Assembly (NCBI RefSeq): GCF_014836635.1
Contig: NZ_JACSQL010000003.1
Location: 330,437 to 394,436, forward strand
Origin: Paenibacillus gallinarum
GTDB lineage: Bacteria > Bacillota > Bacilli > Paenibacillales > Paenibacillaceae
DNA length: 64,000 nt
Direction: 5' to 3'
In this document: positions 1 through 9,412 of the stretch, piece by piece
Numbering within the stretch: position 1 is the stretch's first letter
Layout: every line of letters begins with the position of its first letter
Notes under the pieces: model-generated
Told to the model about the DNA's origin: nothing
Seen by the model: only the letters and a program-made list of their open reading frames with translations
Databases searched by the model: none
Position numbers and translations under genes: made by a program

Positions 1-924
1 GATATCTGGATTTTGCATGAGTTTTTCCTGGATTCGGAATTTGACATCATCAGCATCCGCAAGTGTCAGCCCTTTATGAAGTTCAATTAAACCTTCCACA
101 TGGTAATAACGTCCTTCCTGAATAATGCGCATCAGTTGGATATCCGCCACATGCGTATCTGCAAAAATCGTCTGAGACACCTTGTCTTCGATATCTTGAG
201 GGGCAGCAACCCCGATCAGACCAATCATATTGTCATAGCCGACTCGGAAAGCAACGGCAATCATCAAGCAACCAATGAGCGTGGTGACAATTCCATCCAT
301 GAGTGCAAAATTGGTGAGTGCAATGACAATGACAGAGATCAAGGCAAAAAGTGCACCTAATACTGCAACCACATCTTCATAGAATACTAACCTTGTTGGC
401 GGGGCAGCTCGACCCACATTTTTGATGGCAGCGGGAACAAGAGCAAATCCTTTCGCCTCAGGAGCGCGCGATTCCTTGAGAATCTCTTTCATCGCTTTAA
501 ACAAAATGGCACCATCAATGAGAATATTCAGCACCAGTACACCAATATTAATCCATAGACCACCTGAATGGCCGGTAGGATGCTGCAATAAATGAATCCC
601 TTCATGAATGGTCTCATAGGCCATAATCGTAACGACGATGACAGCAATCATACAGAAAATATTGATTACACGTCCAAATCCAGTAGGGAAGCGATCAGTG
701 GGCTTTTTCTCAGACAATACACTGCCGACAAAGACAAATCCCTGATTAATGGCGTCTGCGAGCGAATGCATGGCTGAGGCGAACATGGCTCCGCTGCCAC
801 TGAATATAAATGCTCCACCTTTGCATAAAGCAAGCACCGCATTACCCGCCATAGCGATGGCGGACGAAGCATTTCCTTTCTTTACGAGAGAAATAAAACT
901 TTCTGATTTCGGTTGTTCGATCAC
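1..924 (-). CDS. CDF-family cation efflux protein (C-terminus beyond window edge)
   Basis: The reading frame is open from a GTG at 924 to base 1, giving 308 codons with no stop, so the gene continues off the left edge. AGGAGG lies about ten bases upstream of the GTG. The translation has several hydrophobic segments and the motif HSLADAINQ near residue 53, followed by FPTGFGR. This is the arrangement of cation diffusion facilitators of the ZnT9/SLC30A9-like branch, where Asp and His in the second membrane helix bind divalent metal. The last part (ADTHVADIQLM, YYHVEGLIEL) fits the cytoplasmic ferredoxin-like tail. By family it would export Zn, Mn or Fe by proton antiport. Substrate cannot be told from sequence. 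Confidence 0.88.
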   Translation of the reverse strand, partial: MIEQPKSESFISLVKKGNASSAIAMAGNAVLALCKGGAFIFSGSGAMFASAMHSLADAINQGFVFVGSVLSEKKPTDRFPTGFGRVINIFCMIAVIVVTIMAYETIHEGIHLLQHPTGHSGGLWINIGVLVLNILIDGAILFKAMKEILKESRAPEAKGFALVPAAIKNVGRAAPPTRLVFYEDVVAVLGALFALISVIVIALTNFALMDGIVTTLIGCLMIAVAFRVGYDNMIGLIGVAAPQDIEDKVSQTIFADTHVADIQLMRIIQEGRYYHVEGLIELHKGLTLADADDVKFRIQEKLMQNPDI

Positions 925-1184
925 TTTTTCTTTTCCTCCTAGAGAACATTTGTAATAGATGTTTTGCAATAAGACAAGTTTGCTTTATATCCATGTTTTT
1001 CCATGCAACTGAATTATAACTTTTTTTACCCATTTTGGGTTGATGTAAAAAGCTCTAGGAAACTTTTATTTTTCATTATGTATTACAGCAACACCTTTGA
1101 TTTTTACAGTAAGATCTATAGTTTGTCAGGTTTCCGTCAACCAGGATACCCGTCATAATAGATCAGGAAGCGTCACAAAGTGAT

Positions 1185-1200
1185 TTGAAAGCGTTTGCTT
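1185..1200 (+). promoter_or_regulatory. candidate cre (CcpA) operator before GH10 xylanase
   Basis: TTGAAAGCGTTTGCTT matches the catabolite-responsive element pattern WTGNAARCGNWWWCAW at 14 of 16 positions and is close to palindromic. It ends about 30 bases before the ATG of the xylanase, a position suited to CcpA roadblock repression by preferred sugars. Base pattern seen; function inferred. Confidence 0.55.
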
Positions 1201-1229
1201 TGTGGTGTAATCATAAGGGAGGGAACGTA

Positions 1230-4200
1230 ATGAGGAGTAAAATATCAAGTGTATTAGCTTTCATCATGTGCATAACCATCATGGCACCACAAGGTTTATG
1301 GCTTCCCAAAGCAGATGCTGCTGCAGTCGGTGATACGGTTGTAAGCAGTGATTTTGAAACAGGAGTTGATCAGTGGTTCAAGCGGGGTTCTGAAACCGTT
1401 ACACAAAGTACGTATGATGCGCAGAGCGGCAACGGAAGTTTGCTGACAACAGGGCGTACGGCGACATGGAATGGACCAGGGATTAATGTAACAGAAAAAC
1501 TGGTGAAGGGTGCTACCTATGAATTCTCTATCTATGCCAAATTAAAAGAAGCAGGTTCAGCTACCATTGAATTGACACTGAACCAATCTGATTTGCCAAA
1601 AATAGATGGTAAAGAGAATCCGGATACTTACGTCAAAATCGACTCAAATACCGTAACAGAAGCCGACTGGGTACAACTGGTAGGAGAGGTTCAAGTTGAT
1701 AAGCGTGCGAGCGGATATCAAGTGTATGTACAATCTACCGACAATGCAACGGTTGATTATTACATCGATACGTTCTCTGCTAAACTTGTCAAACTGCCGG
1801 AAGACTCTGAGCCAACATTACCGGGTGATGGGGAAATTGACCAACCAGGTAATATATTTGATTTTGAAGACGGCCAAGGTAAATGGATTCGTCGCAATGG
1901 AGATGGTCAGATAAGTGTCACTGATCAAGCTAATCATACGACAGGCGGTTCAAAAAGCTTGCTGACTACCATTTCTGAGCAGTATGATGGACCTCTTCTC
2001 GATGTACTAAAAAAGATGAATCCAAACGATAAATATGACTTATCCGCATGGGTGAAAATGGCACCTGATTCGCCGCCGACGACCCTTCGAATATCAGTTC
2101 AATCAGGCAAAAACAGCTTTTCAAATGTGTCCTCAGACGTACTTGTCACATCAGGACAGTGGATACAGTTGAAAGGTACATATACTGTACCTGCGGCACC
2201 TGAAGTACTTAACGTTTATGTTGAATCAGTAGAAAAGCCTGCTGAGGCAAGATCGTTTTACCTAGATGATTTTCAGATATCATTAAGTGCTCCTGCATCG
2301 GGTCCAAAGCCGCTGCCAATTCAGACTGACATTGACGCTCTCAAAACGGTTTATGAGCAATACTTCGATATTGGGGCAGCAGTGGAACCTCCTCGATTGA
2401 GTGGAAATATTCAGCAGCTTCTTGATTTTCACTATAATTCCGTTGTTGCTGAGAACTCAATGAAACCACAGTCCATGAGTCCGTCCGAAGGGAAATGGAA
2501 CTTTTCGTCAGCGGATATAATTGCACAGTATGCAATGGACAATAATCTGAATTTGCGGCTGCATACCCTTGCGTGGCACTCACAGGCTGCAGAGTGGATG
2601 TTTAAGGATGCAAATGGCGTAGCTCTTGAAGCAACACCAGAAAATAAGAAACTTGTCCTGGATAGACTAACGAATTATATACAAGTTGTGCTTCGCCACT
2701 TTAAGGATATGGGAGTTACGATCCACGATATTGATGTAGTTAATGAAGTCATTGACGAAGGTCAGCCGGATGGTATGCGCAGAAGTGAATGGTACCGGTT
2801 AACGGGTACAGACTTTATTAAGACTGCATTTATCGTCGCTAGAGAAGAGCTTCCAACTGCGAAGCTGTATATCAATGACTATAATACACACAGTCCGAAA
2901 AAACGCGATGCTATGTTTGATCTTGTTATGAAACTTAAAGACGAAGGTGTACCTATCGATGGAGTCGGTCACCAAACACATATTAATATCAGCGGTCCTT
3001 CCATTGAGCAAATCTCAGATTCGATTCGAAAATTCGGTGAAGCAGGTTTTGATAATCAATTAACAGAGGTTGACGTATCTGTATACACCAACAATACTAC
3101 GAGCTATGATACGATTCCTGAGAACTTGCTCGTATCGCAAGGGTACCGATACAAAGAATTATTCAAAGAGTTGATTCGCCTAGATAATCTTGGAAGAACA
3201 GATAAGAATCCTGAAGGATGGATTAGCAATGTGACACTCTGGGGCATAGCAGATGATTTTACCTGGCTTCATAACCGTCCGATCGATCGCCAGGATGCAC
3301 CTTTCCCATTTGACAAACAACATCAAATCAAATATGCATACTGGGGAATGGTTGAAGCGGTAAAAACAATATTCCCTTCCAAACTTCCTGTCTCCGGAAA
3401 AGCGGCTACCGCAGCGCAAGGTACACCAAAAGCAGGGGATCCTAAAGATATTGCCTGGGGTACAATTCCGGCTATGAAAACGGAAAGTCTTGGTACACTT
3501 GAAGCAGATGTAAAAGTGTTGTGGGACGCGCTTCATTTATATGTTCGAGTGGCAGTAAAAGATAACACGAAAGACTCTACAGATAAGATTGAACTGTTTA
3601 CGGATGAGGGTGGTAACAATAAACGGACATTTACACGCGATGACTCATCAGTAACTGAAGTAGAAGGTGGATACGTTCTAACAACAGCAATTCCACTGGA
3701 AGGAAAGCTCGGAGATAAAGTCAAATTCGATGTAAGAGTAACTGACCATGGTGTTAACGACGGTTCTGAACAGGGCGGCAATGGAATGATCGTATCATGG
3801 AGTGACCCGCGAAATGCGCAGGAGCATGATACACAAGGATACGGGGTACTCACTTATATTGAAGCAACGAAAATTGGCACCGCTATCAAAGGCACGCCTA
3901 TCATTGATGGTGAACTGGATGCAGTTTGGGCGAGTGTACCTGTGTATAAAACGGATGTGAAAGTTGAACAGACAGGTAGTGGAGCAGCCAAAGCAGATTT
4001 CCGCACGATGTGGGATGATGAAAACTTATACGTATATGGAATGATCACAGACAGCGTATTAAGCGATGCTATTAAAGAAAGTGCTCATGAACAAGATTCC
4101 ATTGAAATTTTTGTGGATCAGAATAATGGAAAGACAACAGCATATCAAGATGATGACGGTCAGTATCGTATTAATTTTAAAAATGTGAGAACGACCGCTG

Positions 4201-5666
4201 GGCATGCATCGGAAGATAATTTCACTTCGCAGACAAAAATTGTTCCAGGAGGGTATGTTGTTGAAGCAGCAATATCACTGGATAAGATTAAAGTGACTCC
4301 GAATACGGTAATTGGTTTTGATCTACAGGTAAATGACGATCAGGACGGGGGTTCTCGGGATAGTGTATTCATATGGAATGATCCTACGGGTCTATCTTAT
4401 ACGAATACATCAAGGTTTGGTGTTCTTCAGTTCAAGGATAAGGAGACTGCTCCAAGTCCATCACCAAATCCATCACCTAGTCCAGCACCAAGTCCGTCAC
4501 CAAACACCAATCAAAATACAAATGAGTCAACTTCAATACAGGTGAGCAAGGATGCGAACGGTCATGCTACCGCAAAAGTGAGCAATGCAGCTTTCACTGA
4601 AGCGTTGAAGAAAGTGAAATCAGGCCGAATCTTGTTCGATATTCCGTTACCAAGCGGTACAACAAAGGTGAATGTGAAACTGCCAGTAGATCAGATTAAG
4701 ACAGCTAAGGCATCTGGTGTCAAGGAATTAGAAATCAATGCGGGTCTAGCTAAGTTAGTTGTGCCTAGCACTTTAATTCCTGATTCGGCGGGTACGGCCG
4801 ATGCAGAATTCAGCATCGAAAAAGTGGATGACAATTTATTGACGGATGCAATTCGCAGCAAAGTCGGAAACAATCCTGTGTTCGACTTCCAATTAACTAT
4901 TGGCGGAAAGCAAATCAGTAATGCAAGCAAAAACCAAAAAATTCAAATTGCGATTCCTTATGCGTCAAAAGAAAACGAGAAAAAGGAACAAGTTGTCGTG
5001 TACTCCATAAACGGCAACAACAGCTTCCAGATTATTAACAACGGACACTATAATCCAGCTACCTCTATGGTAGAGTTTCGTGTTAATGACTTCAGTAAAT
5101 TCACAATGGGACATGTAAATGTGAACTTCACTGATTTAAATCAAACGGAGTGGGCGAAAGAGAGCATTTCTGCGTTAGCAGCTCGTAATATCGTGCAAGG
5201 CGCAACGGATCAATCGTTTTTACCTCGAAAAGAAGTAACACGTGCTGAATTCGTACAAATGCTGATCAGTACACTTAACCTGGAAGCTACGAATACAGGA
5301 GTGAACTTCAGTGACGTAGAGAAGGGGCAATGGTATTCTGAAGCGATTACAGCGGCATATCAAGCAGGAATCGTTCAGGGTAAGAAGAATGGAACCTTTG
5401 GCGTCCATGATAAAATCACTCGTGAAGATATGGCAGTTATGACGCTTAGAGCATTAAAGGCGACTGAATTCACGGGGAACACGAACAACCCAGAATCAAC
5501 TTTTGCAGATCATTCAGCAATTGCGGATTATGCAAAAGAAGCAGTAGCAGCTTTGAAGCAAGCAGGCATCATCAGCGGCATGCCGAATGGCAAATTCCTG
5601 CCTAAGGCTACAGCTAGCCGGGCAGAAGCAGCGGTGATTTTGCATCAATTACTAAGTTTGAACTAA
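1230..5666 (+). CDS. Secreted, S-layer-anchored multidomain GH10 endo-beta-1,4-xylanase
   Basis: The protein has 1478 aa from ATG 1230, chosen because GGGAGGG precedes it; an in-frame TTG at 1185 lies inside a cre-like site and has no ribosome binding site. Order of parts: signal peptide (1-30, cut near ADA-A); two CBM22/CBM4_9-like jelly-roll domains (about 36-188 and 208-354); GH10 catalytic domain (about 367-716) with acid/base E506 in VVNEV and nucleophile E613 in LTEVDV; two CBM9-like domains (about 724-877 and 880-1068); a Pro-Ser linker (about 1073-1094); an unassigned domain of about 200 residues; and three SLH repeats (from about 1300, 1359 and 1424). This is the layout of cell-surface xylanases that bind secondary wall polymer through SLH. 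It cleaves xylan outside the cell; its oligomers would feed the GH43 enzyme at 29.7 kb. Confidence 0.95.
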   Translation: MRSKISSVLAFIMCITIMAPQGLWLPKADAAAVGDTVVSSDFETGVDQWFKRGSETVTQSTYDAQSGNGSLLTTGRTATWNGPGINVTEKLVKGATYEFSIYAKLKEAGSATIELTLNQSDLPKIDGKENPDTYVKIDSNTVTEADWVQLVGEVQVDKRASGYQVYVQSTDNATVDYYIDTFSAKLVKLPEDSEPTLPGDGEIDQPGNIFDFEDGQGKWIRRNGDGQISVTDQANHTTGGSKSLLTTISEQYDGPLLDVLKKMNPNDKYDLSAWVKMAPDSPPTTLRISVQSGKNSFSNVSSDVLVTSGQWIQLKGTYTVPAAPEVLNVYVESVEKPAEARSFYLDDFQISLSAPASGPKPLPIQTDIDALKTVYEQYFDIGAAVEPPRLSGNIQQLLDFHYNSVVAENSMKPQSMSPSEGKWNFSSADIIAQYAMDNNLNLRLHTLAWHSQAAEWMFKDANGVALEATPENKKLVLDRLTNYIQVVLRHFKDMGVTIHDIDVVNEVIDEGQPDGMRRSEWYRLTGTDFIKTAFIVAREELPTAKLYINDYNTHSPKKRDAMFDLVMKLKDEGVPIDGVGHQTHINISGPSIEQISDSIRKFGEAGFDNQLTEVDVSVYTNNTTSYDTIPENLLVSQGYRYKELFKELIRLDNLGRTDKNPEGWISNVTLWGIADDFTWLHNRPIDRQDAPFPFDKQHQIKYAYWGMVEAVKTIFPSKLPVSGKAATAAQGTPKAGDPKDIAWGTIPAMKTESLGTLEADVKVLWDALHLYVRVAVKDNTKDSTDKIELFTDEGGNNKRTFTRDDSSVTEVEGGYVLTTAIPLEGKLGDKVKFDVRVTDHGVNDGSEQGGNGMIVSWSDPRNAQEHDTQGYGVLTYIEATKIGTAIKGTPIIDGELDAVWASVPVYKTDVKVEQTGSGAAKADFRTMWDDENLYVYGMITDSVLSDAIKESAHEQDSIEIFVDQNNGKTTAYQDDDGQYRINFKNVRTTAGHASEDNFTSQTKIVPGGYVVEAAISLDKIKVTPNTVIGFDLQVNDDQDGGSRDSVFIWNDPTGLSYTNTSRFGVLQFKDKETAPSPSPNPSPSPAPSPSPNTNQNTNESTSIQVSKDANGHATAKVSNAAFTEALKKVKSGRILFDIPLPSGTTKVNVKLPVDQIKTAKASGVKELEINAGLAKLVVPSTLIPDSAGTADAEFSIEKVDDNLLTDAIRSKVGNNPVFDFQLTIGGKQISNASKNQKIQIAIPYASKENEKKEQVVVYSINGNNSFQIINNGHYNPATSMVEFRVNDFSKFTMGHVNVNFTDLNQTEWAKESISALAARNIVQGATDQSFLPRKEVTRAEFVQMLISTLNLEATNTGVNFSDVEKGQWYSEAITAAYQAGIVQGKKNGTFGVHDKITREDMAVMTLRALKATEFTGNTNNPESTFADHSAIADYAKEAVAALKQAGIISGMPNGKFLPKATASRAEAAVILHQLLSLN

Positions 5667-5678
5667 TAAAATGTAAAA

Positions 5679-5738
5679 GGGACGTTGTTAACTATTTAGC
5701 TGTAAGCTAAATAGTAAGCAGCGTCCTTCTTTTTATGC
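5679..5738 (+). terminator. Rho-independent terminator of xylanase gene
   Basis: Arms GGACGTTGTTAACTATTTAG and CTAAATAGTAAGCAGCGTCC face each other around a short loop and are followed by TTCTTTTT. It lies directly after the GH10 stop codon. Confidence 0.85.
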
Positions 5739-5892
5739 AGCTCGCTTCACGAAGAGCGTAAATTGAACATCAGCATTCATTCTAGTTCCGTATTCTTATA
5801 TACCGAATTTAAATTATTATATTTATAAAGTAATTTTCTCGATATAGTATAATGATATGTTCATATAAAGGGATAAGGAGACTTTCATCACA

Positions 5893-7131
5893 GTGAAAAA
5901 AAGTGCAGGGAAATTCAACAAAATTTATGCTATGCAGCTTGCTACCATATTTATCGGTTTTATCATTTTTGGTTTTTCAGAAAACATAAAAGGACCTGCG
6001 ATTCCACGAATTCAGTTCGATTATATGTTAAATGAATCTCAGCTTGGCACCTTATTATCGCTTAATGCATTAGGTTATTTGCTTGCTTGTTCTTTTACAG
6101 CTTACCTGACAAGAATATGGGGAATTAAACTGGTAACGGTTTTATCTTTTGCATCCATGGCTTTCTCAGGTATATTAATATTCTTCTCACAGCAGTATGT
6201 CATGTTTTCTGCCTCTTATTTTTTAATGTATATCGGTAACGGGATGCTAGAGATCGGATTAGCAATTCTAGGGGCTCGCATTTTTGTTAAGAACACGGGA
6301 ACGATGATGAACTTAACCCACGGCTTTTATGGTCTTAGTTCGACGGTAGCGCCACTTATTGCAACAGGTCTCATGCAGGTTACAATTAACGGCCACACAC
6401 TGGACTGGCGTGGAATGTATCTAGTAATGTTGCTATTATCCTTGATTCCCATTGTTTTCGCGCTGTTTAGTTCTTTTCCTGGCGATGATATTTCAAGAGA
6501 AGACCGAGTTCCTCTTAAAACTCTAATTAAAGATCCTGTTTTATGGCTCATGGTGCTTATCCTATCCTTTGGTGTTGTATCTGAATTGGCTGTAGGAGGT
6601 TGGCTCGTTAACTTTTTAGAAAAAGCTTACGGTTGGGATACCGTTTCCGCATCGGGAATGCTCTCTGCATTCTTCTTATGTTTTTCACTTGCAAGATTAT
6701 TGCTTGGACCGTTAACAGACAAAATCGGTTTTACTATATCCTTAACTATTTTTTCAGGCATCTCTGCGGTTTGTACGTTTATTGCTATTTTTGGTGGAAA
6801 AGAACTAGCCTTTTTCTTTGCCGCCGCTGGAATAGGTATTGCTATGATTTATCCTACAGTGATGGCTTTTATTGCTAGGAGATATCCTAATGGGAGTGAC
6901 ACGGCGATCACTTTTACGGTAACGCTTATGGGAGTCGGTAGTGTAATTGGTAATTATCTGATCGGGTTAGTAACGGAAATAACAAAAGGTATTTTCGGAG
7001 CAGATACTCAGTTGGGGCTATATCGTGGACTCCAGGCCGGGTATGGATTTATCGGTTTATGTGCAGCTTTGTGTATGGTTACAGGAATTATCTTATATAT
7101 TTATTTAGGTAAAAGGAAAGAGATCATTTAA
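5893..7131 (+). CDS. MFS transporter, FHS/GlcP-like sugar permease type
   Basis: A 412-residue protein with twelve predicted membrane segments and no large soluble domain, as in major facilitator permeases. Start is GTG 5893 with AAGGAG about 12 bases upstream; the spacing is long but no better start is seen. Features such as GIKLVTVLSF after helix 2 and LLGPLTDKIGF after helix 8 are MFS loop-like. The early NxKGPAIPRIQ and the length resemble bacterial fucose/glucose-H+ symporters (B. subtilis GlcP type). The position after the xylanase would suit uptake of a released sugar, but the terminator between them shows they are separate units. Substrate is not determinable here. Confidence 0.8.
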   Translation: MKKSAGKFNKIYAMQLATIFIGFIIFGFSENIKGPAIPRIQFDYMLNESQLGTLLSLNALGYLLACSFTAYLTRIWGIKLVTVLSFASMAFSGILIFFSQQYVMFSASYFLMYIGNGMLEIGLAILGARIFVKNTGTMMNLTHGFYGLSSTVAPLIATGLMQVTINGHTLDWRGMYLVMLLLSLIPIVFALFSSFPGDDISREDRVPLKTLIKDPVLWLMVLILSFGVVSELAVGGWLVNFLEKAYGWDTVSASGMLSAFFLCFSLARLLLGPLTDKIGFTISLTIFSGISAVCTFIAIFGGKELAFFFAAAGIGIAMIYPTVMAFIARRYPNGSDTAITFTVTLMGVGSVIGNYLIGLVTEITKGIFGADTQLGLYRGLQAGYGFIGLCAALCMVTGIILYIYLGKRKEII

Positions 7132-7179
7132 GTTAAAGATAGGTTTTACATACATCTATTCATAACGAAAGTTATCATG

Positions 7180-7230
7180 AAAAAAGAGCAACCTTAGTCC
7201 AGTTGAGTGACGAACTAAGGTTGCTTTTGA
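7180..7230. terminator. Bidirectional terminator between MFS and P450 genes
   Basis: AGCAACCTTAGT and ACTAAGGTTGCT form a perfect 12-bp stem, with an A-run before and a T-run after. It can end both the rightward MFS transcript and the leftward P450 transcript. Confidence 0.85.
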
Positions 7231-7305
7231 TGTTTTTTAGTAATGATCTGTTAACTTCAAAAATTGGCTACCTTATACATAGAGAGAGTTACTCATCAGA
7301 GAGAT

Positions 7306-8535
7306 TTATTTATACACACGAACAGGCAGGGAGATTAAGGTTTGCCCTGTTGCTGCAGGCGTTAAATTTTGTTCAAGCTTAAAGTCTGATACGGGTTCAA
7401 TTCGTGAAAATTTATCCATGAATAACCCGATCCCTATATTCGCTTCCATCCGTGCCAGAGGAGCACCCAAGCAAAAATGAGGCCCATTGCCGAAAGTTAA
7501 ATGCTGTTTGTTGTTGGAACGGTGAATGTCTAAAGTAAACGGGTTGCTGAATACTTCTTCATCCATGTTCGCTGCGCTCATCCAAGCAACGACGACATCA
7601 CCTTTCTTTAAGGGAACGCCTAACAAGTCGTTATCTTTTTTGACAGTCCGGTCCATTTTTGCAATGTTAAACCGGAAACGGAGCATTTCTTCTACCGTGT
7701 TAGGCAGCAGTTCGCGGTTTGCTCGGACTTCTTCGTATATTTGATCATTGTCATAGAGGAACGAGTAAAACGTGTTCGCGAGTAAATGGCTCGTTGTTTC
7801 GATGCCAGCACCGAGAATAAACATCGTCATTCTTACAATCTCGTCATCCGTTAGACGTTCCCCGTCTACTTCAGCCTGGATCAGATCCGATATGATGTCG
7901 TCCGCTAGATTTGATCGTTTCTGTACAATATAAGGGAAGAGATAATTATAGTATTCCTTGGCGGCTTCGCGTTTTAATTCATTTACCTTTTCTGCATTCT
8001 CTTTTGGAATGGGGAGGAATAAATCGTATACCCAGTTCTGGAATAACTCACGGTCTTTAGAAGGGACACCTAACAGATCGGCAATCACAATTGTAGGAAG
8101 GGCGCTGGCAAAATCTTTAACAACATCAATGACTTGTTTCTCTTCTATATCGCTGAGAAGCCCATTCACAATTTCATGAATTCGAGGCTCCCATAATTTT
8201 AAACTGCGCGGTGTGAAAGCAGCTGAAAGTAACGAACGGCTTTTTCTGTGTTCAGGAGGATCGGACATAAGATTCACTTTGCCCATATGTTTTCCCTCAT
8301 CATTATCAGCACCAACGCTGATGGTAGTACGTGTTCTTACACTGGAGAAATGTTCATAATCACTAAGCACTTTTTTTACATCTTTGTACCGATATACATT
8401 CCACGTATTCGTTGCTTCATTAAAGCTTACCGGTTCATTTTCTAGTTTGTTCTTATACCATTCGTAAGGATTAAATTCGTGGGTAGGTGATTGAAATTGA
8501 GTGATTTCCTCTAAGGAGATGATTTCATTTTTCAT
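7306..8535 (-). CDS. Cytochrome P450, CYP109-like
   Basis: A soluble 409-residue P450. Start ATG 8535 has GAGGAGG seven bases upstream; a longer frame exists but lacks a site. The I-helix motif is GAGIETTS, the ExxR pair lies in EEMLRFR, and the haem loop FGNGPHFCLGAPLAR places the axial thiolate at C355. Overall resemblance is to B. subtilis YjiB (CYP109B1) and related enzymes, which hydroxylate fatty acids, terpenoids or steroids. No ferredoxin or reductase gene is adjacent, so it must borrow redox partners. It is divergent from a PadR regulator, with a long dyad in its promoter region. Confidence 0.92.
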   Translation of the reverse strand: MKNEIISLEEITQFQSPTHEFNPYEWYKNKLENEPVSFNEATNTWNVYRYKDVKKVLSDYEHFSSVRTRTTISVGADNDEGKHMGKVNLMSDPPEHRKSRSLLSAAFTPRSLKLWEPRIHEIVNGLLSDIEEKQVIDVVKDFASALPTIVIADLLGVPSKDRELFQNWVYDLFLPIPKENAEKVNELKREAAKEYYNYLFPYIVQKRSNLADDIISDLIQAEVDGERLTDDEIVRMTMFILGAGIETTSHLLANTFYSFLYDNDQIYEEVRANRELLPNTVEEMLRFRFNIAKMDRTVKKDNDLLGVPLKKGDVVVAWMSAANMDEEVFSNPFTLDIHRSNNKQHLTFGNGPHFCLGAPLARMEANIGIGLFMDKFSRIEPVSDFKLEQNLTPAATGQTLISLPVRVYK

Positions 8536-8582
8536 GTCGTATCCTCCTCTGATTTTTGAATTGATGTTCCTTACTGGCAAGT

Positions 8583-8614
8583 TGTGTTAAATTAACATAT
8601 GTTATTTTAACACA
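8583..8614. promoter_or_regulatory. 32-bp dyad, likely PadR operator of the P450 gene
   Basis: The arms TGTGTTAAATTAACAT and ATGTTATTTTAACACA pair at 15 of 16 positions around an ATAT centre. It lies 48 bases upstream of the P450 start and 155 bases upstream of the PadR start. ATGT/ACAT dyads are typical of PadR sites. Binding is inferred. Confidence 0.6.
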
Positions 8615-8768
8615 GGAGAGTAAATTGGTGATACATCCCAACGACCCATGGCTTAAAGTCTAGTACCTATTAAAAATATGTCGAATTCTGATTGAATTAA
8701 GACTAGCGGTTGTTTCGATAACAAGGCATAATTCAGATACAACAGTAATTAATGAAAGGGAAGCGTTC

Positions 8769-9281
8769 ATGTATATCGAACTACTTATATTAATGCAGAT
8801 TGAAGAATCTCCGAAATATGGATACGAAATTAAAAAAGAAATACAGAATGATTTAGGATATTTAACGGATGTTAATCACAATATGCTATATCCGACGTTG
8901 CGGCGTTTTACAGAGCAAGGTTTTGTTACGAAGAAGATTAATGAACAAAATGGGAGACCCAATCAATATGTATATGAAATTACGGATTCTGGTCGAAGAA
9001 AGATTACCGATTTAATAAATGCTTTTTCGGATAAAGAGTCGAAGCATCAAATTGAGTTTTTGATCAGGGTATCTCTTTTTCAGCGAATTTCGAAAGAAAA
9101 CCAGCTTCGAATCTTGAATATGAGAAAAAAAGATCTGGAATTACTCGAAGCAGATCTTACGAAATGGCAAAAGAAACATGTTCGTGATATGTACAGGTAT
9201 GAAGTGTTACAACTATCCATCGCTCAGGTGAGAGGTGAGATGAAATGGATACAAGAGCTAATTCGTAAGGAGGGGGAGTAG
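8769..9281 (+). CDS. PadR-family transcriptional regulator
   Basis: 170 aa. Residues 1-85 form a winged helix with the PadR signature: YGYEIKKEIQ, NMLYPTLRRFTEQGFV and GRPNQYVYEITDSGR. The rest is the helical dimerisation tail common in the longer PadR (Vir_act_alpha_C) subfamily. The start ATG 8769 has AAAGGGAAG upstream. PadR proteins repress adjacent detoxification genes until a small ligand binds; here the divergent gene is a cytochrome P450 whose leader holds a 32-bp dyad, so P450 control is the likely job. Confidence 0.9.
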   Translation: MYIELLILMQIEESPKYGYEIKKEIQNDLGYLTDVNHNMLYPTLRRFTEQGFVTKKINEQNGRPNQYVYEITDSGRRKITDLINAFSDKESKHQIEFLIRVSLFQRISKENQLRILNMRKKDLELLEADLTKWQKKHVRDMYRYEVLQLSIAQVRGEMKWIQELIRKEGE

Positions 9282-9412
9282 AAGGAGTCAACTTCTGTTC
9301 TCTTTTTATAATGTGATAAAAAATAAAATTCTTGACATTTACTCCTAGTGATACAGGTGCTTGACAGCCGTTTGTTATACTATAACTACTACCCATTCAT
9401 AGGAGGCATTAC

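Noticed and set aside
100..955. Plus-strand ORFs in the first kilobase
   Set aside because: They lie opposite the CDF transporter frame, which has a start signal and membrane helices.
1185..1229. TTG start extending the xylanase by 15 residues
   Set aside because: It lies inside the cre-like site, has no ribosome site, and would put a cysteine- and histidine-containing stretch before the signal peptide; ATG 1230 has GGGAGGG.
3180..3536. Long minus-strand ORFs under the xylanase
   Set aside because: Antisense shadows without ribosome sites; the plus frame has clear family motifs.
9332..9386. A standard sigma-A promoter before the pentapeptide gene
   Set aside because: Two TTGACA boxes exist but the nearest TATAAC leaves a 14-base gap, too short to support a firm call.
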